A stretch of 64,000 nt of DNA from Enterovibrio gelatinilyticus (lineage in GTDB: Bacteria; Pseudomonadota; Gammaproteobacteria; Enterobacterales; Vibrionaceae). A program made the position numbers and the translations under genes. Of the stretch, positions 54,498-61,375 are shown piece after piece. The stretch covers positions 55,006 to 119,005 of the forward strand of contig NZ_JAJUBC010000017.1 in assembly GCF_028683095.1 (NCBI RefSeq). Direction: 5' to 3'. The stretch's first letter is position 1; each line of letters opens with the position of its first letter. The notes under the pieces were generated by a model that ran no database searches, was not told the DNA's origin, and was given only the letters and a program-made list of their open reading frames with translations.

Positions 54498-55469
54498 ATG
54501 AAAACAAAAATTATCCTTGATACCGACCCAGGTATCGACGACGCAATGGCCATACTGTTTGCGGAAGCAAATCCAAACGTAGATTTGGTTGCTCTTACAA
54601 CGGTATTTGGCAACGCTGATATTGAAACCAGCACGCGCAACGCACTCTACCTCAAACAACGTTTTGGCATGAACTGTGATGTCGCCAAAGGGGTGAGCAA
54701 ACCTTTGCTACGTGATCCCGTTGGTGCTAGCACCGCTGTTCACGGAGAGAATGGGTTTGGTGATATTGCGTTGGACGCGCCAACCATCGCAGCAGATCCT
54801 CGACCCGCTCATCAATACATCATTGATACTGTGAAAGCGGCACCAAAAGAAATCACACTGGTGGCTGTTGGTCCGCTGACTAATTTGGCAATGGCTATCA
54901 CCCAAGCCCCAGAGATCGGTGACTTGGTAAAAGAAGTGGTGATCATGGGCGGAGCGTTTGGTACGCATGATCACACAGGCAATGTCACGCCGTTTGCAGA
55001 AGCCAATGTGCATGATGATCCGCATGCCGCTGATATCGTTTTTACTGCTGACTGGCCTGTCACCGTGATTGGCCTCGATGTGACTCATGAAACCTTCTTC
55101 TCAACGGATTACATCGACACACTTAGAGATACTTGCGGTGAGGTGGGTGAATTTATGTGGGATATTAGCCGCTTCTACTTAGATTTTTACAAATCTCGTA
55201 TGGATGTTGATGGCTGTTTTGTTCACGACCCTTCCGCCATCGCTTATGTCATCGACCCATCTTTATTTACGCTTCGCAAAGGTCCAATCCGAGTAGTCTG
55301 TGACGGCCCCGCTGAAGGTTTGACCATACAAAAACACAAACCCACCAAGCACAAAACCGATGAATGGGCCGAGAAGAGACCACAACAAGTTGCCATTGCG
55401 GTTAACGATCAGGCAGTACTCGATGTGTACTTGGATTCGATGACCCAATACGGTAATCGTGAATCTTGA
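54498..55469 (+). CDS. Nucleoside hydrolase (inosine/uridine-preferring family)
   Basis: A 323-residue enzyme that splits nucleosides into base and ribose. The calcium-binding motif ILDTDPGIDDAMAI is at the N-terminus, AVGPLTNLAMA follows in the middle, and the later FVHDPSAIAYVID supplies another metal ligand. The exact base preference cannot be read. ATG at 54498 gives the family start, though its ribosome site is weak. A terminator follows. Confidence 0.93.
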   Translation: MKTKIILDTDPGIDDAMAILFAEANPNVDLVALTTVFGNADIETSTRNALYLKQRFGMNCDVAKGVSKPLLRDPVGASTAVHGENGFGDIALDAPTIAADPRPAHQYIIDTVKAAPKEITLVAVGPLTNLAMAITQAPEIGDLVKEVVIMGGAFGTHDHTGNVTPFAEANVHDDPHAADIVFTADWPVTVIGLDVTHETFFSTDYIDTLRDTCGEVGEFMWDISRFYLDFYKSRMDVDGCFVHDPSAIAYVIDPSLFTLRKGPIRVVCDGPAEGLTIQKHKPTKHKTDEWAEKRPQQVAIAVNDQAVLDVYLDSMTQYGNRES

Positions 55470-55513
55470 TTCGTCGACAGGGCTGAACAAGGCAATCGAT
55501 CTATCACCTCTCC

Positions 55514-55555
55514 AAACCCCAAAACGGATAGCTTTCGTCTTGGGGTTTGCTTTTT
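55514..55555. terminator. Terminator between nucleoside hydrolase and GalM genes
   Basis: AAACCCCAA (55514-55522) pairs with TTGGGGTTT (55540-55548), with a further ACG/CGT pairing inside, and a T run follows. Confidence 0.78.
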
Positions 55556-55595
55556 CTCTTCACGAAAAATAGAGAATCATGGGTGTGCAAGCACA

Positions 55596-56660
55596 TCAAA
55601 AAATGAACTGATAACGCGTCAGGTGTTGATATGGCACATTCGCTTTTTGGATGCCGCATAAGGTGCCCCATTGCGGTTGATTAGGGCCATCGGGAAGATA
55701 TTGCGTCTCCAGTGCCAAACCTTCATATTTGTCATACGCATGGCTTGCACCCGAAGAGCCATCAAGGAAATTTCCAGAGTAAAATTGAATTGATGGTTTG
55801 GTGGTGCTCACTGCCATAGAGACAACTTCGTCTTGCGCTCTAACCAAGGCCACGACTGCTTTTCCATCGCAACACGCACTCTCCAGGATGAAAGCATGGT
55901 CATACCCGCCTGCCGTCACTTGATCATCACCTTGCAAGAAGTCACGACCAACATTTTTTGAGGTGTTGAAATCAAACGTTGTACCCATCACGCTCAGCCA
56001 TTCACTCTTTGGCGTCATATCATCGCGTGTTGGCAAGTAATGGCTTGCGCGCAGTTGCAGCGAATGGTCAAGACACTTAGCACCGCTGCTCTCCCCATCA
56101 AGGTTGAAGTAGGCGTGGTTGGTCAAACTGATCGGACAATCGGCATCACACAGCCCTTCATATCGAATTTCTACAGCATTGTCATCCGTCAGGGTGTAAG
56201 TCACTGTCACGTTAAAGTTACCGGGGAAGCCTTGATCACCATCACGGGAGTTCAATTGAAAGGTCACCTGTTGCTGCGCCTTGAAAACAATTTCCCAACG
56301 CAAAGTGTCAAATCCCTTTGGCCCTCCATGCAAGGTATTCTTGCCTTCATTCGAGGCCAAAATATACTCGATACCATTCAACGAAAAACGACTGCCTTTA
56401 ATACGATTCGCATACCGACCAACAATCGAACCAAAGTAAGCGCTTTGCTCCAAATGCGCTTGCATATCAAGAGAGCGAAGCAGCACCTCACGGCGCTCGC
56501 TACCCACTGGCAAATTTGCACTAAGCCACGTCGCCCCCATATCCATGAATGATGCTGTCATCCCTCCCGCATTTTGAAGGTGCACAACCGTCGCAAGGCG
56601 ATTGTCCGCAGCAGGATGCGACGTCATTGCAGCATGAATGTGGGAAAGATGGGGTAACAT
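55596..56660 (-). CDS. galM: Aldose 1-epimerase (GalM family)
   Basis: A 354-residue mutarotase that interconverts alpha and beta sugar anomers. Recognisable are VGRYANRIKGSRFSLNG, LHGGPKGFDTLRWE, the catalytic-type histidine in SLTNHAYFNLDG and the glutamate in ETQYLPDGPNQPQ. Start is ambiguous: ATG at 56660 follows GAGAGAAG and gives the usual length; ATGs at 56672 and 56678 and a TTG at 56702 are possible. No galactose operon is adjacent. Confidence 0.9.
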   Translation of the reverse strand: MLPHLSHIHAAMTSHPAADNRLATVVHLQNAGGMTASFMDMGATWLSANLPVGSERREVLLRSLDMQAHLEQSAYFGSIVGRYANRIKGSRFSLNGIEYILASNEGKNTLHGGPKGFDTLRWEIVFKAQQQVTFQLNSRDGDQGFPGNFNVTVTYTLTDDNAVEIRYEGLCDADCPISLTNHAYFNLDGESSGAKCLDHSLQLRASHYLPTRDDMTPKSEWLSVMGTTFDFNTSKNVGRDFLQGDDQVTAGGYDHAFILESACCDGKAVVALVRAQDEVVSMAVSTTKPSIQFYSGNFLDGSSGASHAYDKYEGLALETQYLPDGPNQPQWGTLCGIQKANVPYQHLTRYQFIF

Positions 56661-56811
56661 TTCTTCTCTCATTTGCATCAAGAACTCAATGATTAATGGC
56701 AATAGCGATACATTTTATCAAGCAGTTAAGTCCCAATTTCGTGATCATCACCCACAAATGTAAACGATTTCACCTCAGCTGGAGCGACTGATAATGAGAA
56801 CTTATATGGCG

Positions 56812-57027
56812 TTACATGTTCTTCAACGGTTTCACAATCTCATCTAACCCTTCAATTTTCAAAGTAAGACAAAGCGCCATCAGCTTGCCAAGCTCTCCAC
56901 TCGGAAATCCCTGTCTTTCGAACCATAGTAGGTATTCTTCTGGCAAATCGATAAGCACCCTTCCTGCGTATTTACCAAACGGCATTTTCATTCGAGCAAG
57001 TTTGAGCATATTTTCTTTTTCTAGCAT
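56812..57027 (-). CDS. DUF3820 family protein
   Basis: A 71-residue protein with MPFGKYAGRVLIDLPEEYLL, the hallmark of DUF3820, a family of short proteins of unknown function also seen near exonuclease domains. The ATG at 57027 is taken; a second at 57009 with an A/G-rich stretch before it is possible. Single gene. Confidence 0.85.
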   Translation of the reverse strand: MLEKENMLKLARMKMPFGKYAGRVLIDLPEEYLLWFERQGFPSGELGKLMALCLTLKIEGLDEIVKPLKNM

Positions 57028-57091
57028 GGGTTCTACGCTTTGAAACGGGGAAACAAGAGGGCAGTGTATAGGTTTACGGAGTTCAGATCCG

Positions 57092-57129
57092 AAAAAGCCA
57101 GCAGAACGACATAAACTCGTCTTGCTGGC
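57092..57129 (-). terminator. Terminator of the DUF4395 gene
   Basis: On the minus strand GCCAGCA (57129-57123) pairs with TGCTGGC (57103-57097), extended by ACGA/TCGT, and five T follow. It ends the gene at 57181. Confidence 0.78.
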
Positions 57130-57180
57130 GCTCTTATTGTTTTACCCGCTGTCATGACATTTACCGAATCACTGGGTGAT

Positions 57181-57783
57181 TCATTCTGTCTTGCACACCT
57201 CACAGCCAAAGAGTTTGCTATGCATCCAACACCCCACACAAAAACCCAGAACCGCCTCAAGCCATGTCAGCATGAAACACATACCTAAAACCGAAAACAG
57301 CCATACACTAGAGAAATCGAGCAATCGGAATGCCAAACAGGTGAACCCCATCGTTGCGCCCAAAATCCAAGCAAATCGTTTTGGTTTTATAGGCTTCCAA
57401 ACTGGCTTAATTTTCATGGTGATCGCCGTGCCCAACACACCGCTAGGACTGAGTGGTGTAAGCCCAAACAAGGCGGCCATCGTCATATCAAAAATTACAT
57501 ACGGGCCAACATAGAGAACAGGGTCCCACTCAGGGCGAACGACTAAAATGAACATAGTGACGGCAGAAAGGATATTGAGTAAACCCGCTCTGGCACGAGT
57601 CGCCGTTTCATCAATTCTTAGGTCGCCTTCACCTGAAATGTCCTGCCCCATCGCCAGCAAAGGTGTTGTAAGAAAGGTATGGTATTGTTTTTGCTCTTCT
57701 GTGCGCACAGATTGATCCTCATCCCTGAACCTTTCTATTAGTCTATACCCTGAATGTAATTTTGAATTGATATACCCAAACAA
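57181..57783 (-). CDS. DUF4395 family membrane protein
   Basis: A 200-residue inner-membrane protein with a DUF4395-like core: IDETATRARAGLLNILSAV, then helices around LYVGPYVIFDMTMAALFG and ILGATMGFTCLAFRL. The end carries two CxxC pairs eight residues apart, in FCVGCWMHSKLFGCEVC, which could bind metal or be redox-active. The start is probably the TTG at 57783, as no Met occurs for 44 residues. Function unknown. Confidence 0.7.
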   Translation of the reverse strand: MFGYINSKLHSGYRLIERFRDEDQSVRTEEQKQYHTFLTTPLLAMGQDISGEGDLRIDETATRARAGLLNILSAVTMFILVVRPEWDPVLYVGPYVIFDMTMAALFGLTPLSPSGVLGTAITMKIKPVWKPIKPKRFAWILGATMGFTCLAFRLLDFSSVWLFSVLGMCFMLTWLEAVLGFCVGCWMHSKLFGCEVCKTE

Positions 57784-57944
57784 GCTGAAGATCCGGAATT
57801 TCAGGTTATTTAGCTATAACCCTTTATGTTCAAAACTCGGCCAATTCTTGCTCAGCGAGCAATTTTTCGCCCAGCATTTAAGCAACTTCTTGCTCTCCAC
57901 CTCCACGAGGATTCATAAGTCATTGTTTTAATTAAGATATATAG

Positions 57945-57960
57945 TTGGCACACCCCTTGC
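57945..57960 (+). promoter_or_regulatory. Sigma-54 promoter of hcp
   Basis: TTGGCACACCCCTTGC fits the sigma-54 consensus TGGCAC-N5-TTGC exactly, with GG at 57947-57948 and GC at 57959-57960. The transcription start should fall about 12 bases on, giving a short leader before hcp at 58039. Sigma-54 promoters need an ATP-driven activator; VasH plays that part for T6SS hcp operons in Vibrio. Confidence 0.85.
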
Positions 57961-58038
57961 GTTATCTCTTTCGTTGTAATCAAAACTAACGTCTATACCT
58001 GCCTTTTTGGTCGGTATCTAATGCATAAGGACATCGCA

Positions 58039-58557
58039 ATGCCAACTCCATGTTATATCGCCATCGAAGGCAAAACTCAGGGCAACATCACTGCTGGTGC
58101 GTTCACTGCTGACTCTGTCGGTAACATCTACGTCGAAGGCCACGAAGACCAAATGCTGGTTCAAGCCTTTGACCACATTGTAACCGTACCGACTGACCCG
58201 CAAAGCGGCCAGCCTTCAGGCCAACGCGTGCATAAGCCGTTCAAGTTCACTGTCGCACTGAACAAAGCCGTACCGCTGATGTACAACTCCCTCGCGTCTG
58301 GCGAAATGCTTCCAAAAATTGAACTGAAGTGGTACCGCACGTCTGTGGAAGGTAAACAAGAGCACTTCTTCTCGACCATTCTCACTGACGGCACCATCAT
58401 CGATATCGATTGCCAAATGCCGCATTGTCAGGACGCAGGCAAGAAAGAGTTCACCCAGCTAGTGACCGTGTCTGTGGCTTACCGCAAGATTGATTGGGAA
58501 CACACTGTCGCGGGTACTTCGGGTGCTGATGACTGGCGTGCGCCGATTGAAGCCTAA
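58039..58557 (+). CDS. hcp: Type VI secretion tube protein Hcp
   Basis: A 172-residue Hcp, whose hexameric rings stack into the inner tube of the T6SS. Family features are PCYIAIEGKTQGNITAGAFT, then HEDQMLVQAFDHIV, then RVHKPFKFTVALNKAVPLM. AAGGAC precedes the ATG at 58039; the frame is open from 58021. It is the first gene of the cargo cluster, separated from vgrG by a hairpin terminator. No structural T6SS genes are in the window, so this is an orphan cluster. Confidence 0.96.
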   Translation: MPTPCYIAIEGKTQGNITAGAFTADSVGNIYVEGHEDQMLVQAFDHIVTVPTDPQSGQPSGQRVHKPFKFTVALNKAVPLMYNSLASGEMLPKIELKWYRTSVEGKQEHFFSTILTDGTIIDIDCQMPHCQDAGKKEFTQLVTVSVAYRKIDWEHTVAGTSGADDWRAPIEA

Positions 58558-58592
58558 GGCTTCTTCGCAAGGGGCGTAAGCCCTTTGTGACC

Positions 58593-58615
58593 AACCCGCC
58601 TTCTGGGCGGGTTTT
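58593..58615 (+). terminator. Hairpin between hcp and vgrG
   Basis: AACCCGCC (58593-58600) pairs with GGCGGGTT (58606-58613), followed by four T in all. It lets hcp be made in excess over vgrG. Confidence 0.75.
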
Positions 58616-58695
58616 GTCGTCAAGCCATGACGCAGGACGACCGGATTTTATTGATGTATCAACTCTGACCACACAGGGTCTTGCTGGGATGGTTT

Positions 58696-60807
58696 ATGGC
58701 TACGGAAAGCGGTCTCCAATTTACTCTTGCTGTTGAAGGCTTACCTGACGACACCTTTGCGGTAGTCGAATTCTCGGGAGAGTCTGCACTCTCTACGCCT
58801 TTTTTGTATCAGGTCAAACTGGCCAGTCGCAATGAATCTGTCTCTCAAGACGAGATTGTTGACCGCAATGTCACCCTCATGCTGTGGAGCAATGGCGAGC
58901 TTGAACAACGCTATCACGGCATTGTGCGCCGCTTTACTCTCGGTGACACGGGTTTCAGCCACACCCGATATGCCCTTGAGATGGTACCAGCGCTGTCTCG
59001 CTTATCACTTCGTCATAACAGCCGCATTTTCCAGCAGCAATCTGCCCCTGAAATCATGAGTATCCTATTACAAGAGATGGGTATTGATGACTATGCCTTT
59101 TCCATTTCAGGGCAACCCCAAGTCCGTGAGTATTGTGTCCAGTACCGAGAGACGGATTTGGATTTCCTTCAGCGTTTAGCGGCAGAAGAAGGTATTTTCT
59201 ATTGCTTCTTGCATGACAAAGACAAGCACACGGTCCTATTTTCTGATGATACCCAGACCTTAACCGCCTCAGGGCAAGCATTCCCTTACAACGCCAATGT
59301 CGGCGGTAAGAGTGATGAAGCCTTTGTAAAAGGTTGGCAGTTTTCAGCACAAACGCGCCCTTCTTCAGCTCAGCTGAAAGATTACAGTTTTAAGAAACCG
59401 GCTTACGGTTTTTTGCACGACAGAGCTGGCACAGAAATGAGTTTCCAGCGCGGCACCTATGAACACTATGACTACCCGGGTCGCTTCAAAAGCGATGCAG
59501 CGGGCAAGCCATTTACCCAATACCGCTTAGAACACCTTCGCAGTGATGCGTTAACCGCGACAGCCTCCAGCAACATCATGCAGGTGGATGTGGGCATGGT
59601 ATTTAACCTTGAGGATCACCCTGACGACACCACCAACCGTGATTGGATTGTGGTCACCCTGCATTGTGAAGGCACCCAGCCTCAAGCACTAGAAGAGCAT
59701 GGCGGCGAAGGCATGACCTCGTTCCACAATACGTTTTCGGTCATTCCGGGCCATCGCCCTTGGCGCCCCTGTCCAGAAGCCAAACCCTGTGTGCATGGTC
59801 CACAAATCGCGATAGTCACTGGCCCTGCGGGCGAAGAAATTTTCTGTGATGAGCACGGGCGAGTGAAAGTGCAGTTCCCGTGGGACAGATACGGCAACAG
59901 TGATGAAGCATCAAGCTGTTGGGTGCGTGTCTCCCAAGGTTGGGCAGGCGGCCAATACGGCATGATGGCGATACCGCGCATCGGCCATGAAGTGATTGTG
60001 TCCTTCCTTGAAGGTGACCCTGACCAACCGATTATTACTGGCCGCACCTATCACGCGACCAATGTACCGCCCTACCCGCTGCCAGCAAACAAAACCCGCA
60101 CGGTTATCAGAACAGAAACCCATCAGGGGGAAGGCTTTAACGAGTTGCGTTTCGAGGACCAAGCAGGACAAGAAGAAATCTACGTGCATGCCCAAAAGGA
60201 CATGAACTTGCTGGTCGAAAATGACCGCAAAGACAACATCAAACATGACTTGCATTTGGATGTGGAGAACGAGCGGTTTTCGCACATCAAAGTGGATGAC
60301 CACCTGACGGTGGATGGGCAGAGCAAAGAGCACGTAAAGGGTGATAAAACCATCGTCACCGACAGCTCGCTGCACATCAAAGCCGGCGACAGTTTCCTTA
60401 ACGAAGCTGGCTCAGAAATCCACTTAAAGAGTGGTCACAAATCAGTGTTAGAAGCCTATACCGAAGTCACCCTAAAAGTCGGTGGCAACTTCGTGAAGAT
60501 CGACCCCGCAGGCGTTCACATCGTCGGCTCCGTTATTAATATCAACTCAGGCGGAAGCGCAGGCTCTGGTTCTGGGTTTGGTGGGGCAATGCCGATTTTG
60601 CCGGGTGGGGTAACTGCACCGAAAGCGCTGGATGAAGCAGAGAAAATACTTTTTAGCGCGACTCAATATGCCACCGACCCAAAACTTATCTCATCCGATG
60701 CTTTCACGTATCTATCCATATCCGATCGCCCAATGGCAAAAATGTGCCAGAAAAGACCTGACGGTAGTTGCCCTCGTTCAGATTGTCCTTGTTTAGGGAG
60801 AAGCTAA
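58696..60807 (+). CDS. vgrG: Type VI secretion spike protein VgrG
   Basis: A 703-residue VgrG. The N-terminal gp27-like domain opens LQFTLAVEGLPDDTFAVVEF and includes YRETDLDFLQRLAAEEGIFY. The gp5-like OB domain shows VTGPAGEEIFCDEHGRVKVQ and the DPDQPIITGRTYH segment; the needle is a beta-helix of repeated KDNIKHDLHLDVEN-type units up to about residue 610. A Gly/Ser stretch and about 80 residues more follow, ending in a Cys-rich tail. ATG at 58696 is preferred over the TTG at 58681. It is followed directly by the DUF4123 adaptor. Confidence 0.96.
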   Translation: MATESGLQFTLAVEGLPDDTFAVVEFSGESALSTPFLYQVKLASRNESVSQDEIVDRNVTLMLWSNGELEQRYHGIVRRFTLGDTGFSHTRYALEMVPALSRLSLRHNSRIFQQQSAPEIMSILLQEMGIDDYAFSISGQPQVREYCVQYRETDLDFLQRLAAEEGIFYCFLHDKDKHTVLFSDDTQTLTASGQAFPYNANVGGKSDEAFVKGWQFSAQTRPSSAQLKDYSFKKPAYGFLHDRAGTEMSFQRGTYEHYDYPGRFKSDAAGKPFTQYRLEHLRSDALTATASSNIMQVDVGMVFNLEDHPDDTTNRDWIVVTLHCEGTQPQALEEHGGEGMTSFHNTFSVIPGHRPWRPCPEAKPCVHGPQIAIVTGPAGEEIFCDEHGRVKVQFPWDRYGNSDEASSCWVRVSQGWAGGQYGMMAIPRIGHEVIVSFLEGDPDQPIITGRTYHATNVPPYPLPANKTRTVIRTETHQGEGFNELRFEDQAGQEEIYVHAQKDMNLLVENDRKDNIKHDLHLDVENERFSHIKVDDHLTVDGQSKEHVKGDKTIVTDSSLHIKAGDSFLNEAGSEIHLKSGHKSVLEAYTEVTLKVGGNFVKIDPAGVHIVGSVININSGGSAGSGSGFGGAMPILPGGVTAPKALDEAEKILFSATQYATDPKLISSDAFTYLSISDRPMAKMCQKRPDGSCPRSDCPCLGRS

Positions 60808-61371
60808 ATGGAAGTTTCACTAGAAAATTTCTTCCAAGATGGTGGTCATAGTTATTGGATAGTGGCAGATCCTGTTCGAGTGCCTGATATCAGAACATTT
60901 TTATACCAACATGAACCAAAAGCCGATGTCATTACCTTGTTGAATGGTCCCGCTTTTGAACACTTAAACGAAGTATCTCCGATAGCCTCTCCGGTTGAAG
61001 CTACGGTAGCACTCAAAGCTCGTTTAATAGAAGACGAAGTATTTTCTTCGAGCTGTATCTTTCTAAAAGCAAAAACACAAATCGAAAACGATCAACTTAC
61101 CGAACACTTGCGCGCGTTGCTTACGGTCGTCGTTGAAGAATATCCGACCTACTTTAGATACTACTCATCAACTTTTTGGCACATGCATTCAAGCGATATC
61201 AGTAAGAGAGATCTTGATACTATTTTAGGTCCTTTCTCTGCCATAGCTTGGTTCGATACAACGTCATCTTTACTCTCAATTACATCAACAAAGCGTGATA
61301 ACACAGAAAATGCTAAAGCAGCACTTTCTCCTCTTCGCCTTCATTCGCAAGTTTTTACGGAGTTAGTTTAA
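60808..61371 (+). CDS. DUF4123 T6SS adaptor (Tap/TEC chaperone)
   Basis: A 187-residue DUF4123 protein. Such proteins load an effector onto the VgrG tip. It shows SYWIVADPVRVPDIRTF at the start, FEHLNEVSPI and later LRALLTVVVEEYPTYFRYYS and TILGPFSAIAWFD. The ATG follows the vgrG stop with no gap, and the effector ATG lies four bases after its stop, so it should be translated together with its cargo. Confidence 0.88.
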   Translation: MEVSLENFFQDGGHSYWIVADPVRVPDIRTFLYQHEPKADVITLLNGPAFEHLNEVSPIASPVEATVALKARLIEDEVFSSSCIFLKAKTQIENDQLTEHLRALLTVVVEEYPTYFRYYSSTFWHMHSSDISKRDLDTILGPFSAIAWFDTTSSLLSITSTKRDNTENAKAALSPLRLHSQVFTELV

Positions 61372-61375
61372 CGAT

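Noticed and set aside
57848..57867. Short hairpin TTGCTC-AGC-GAGCAA followed by T, left of the hcp promoter
   Set aside because: Only six base pairs and no plus-strand gene upstream to terminate; probably chance.
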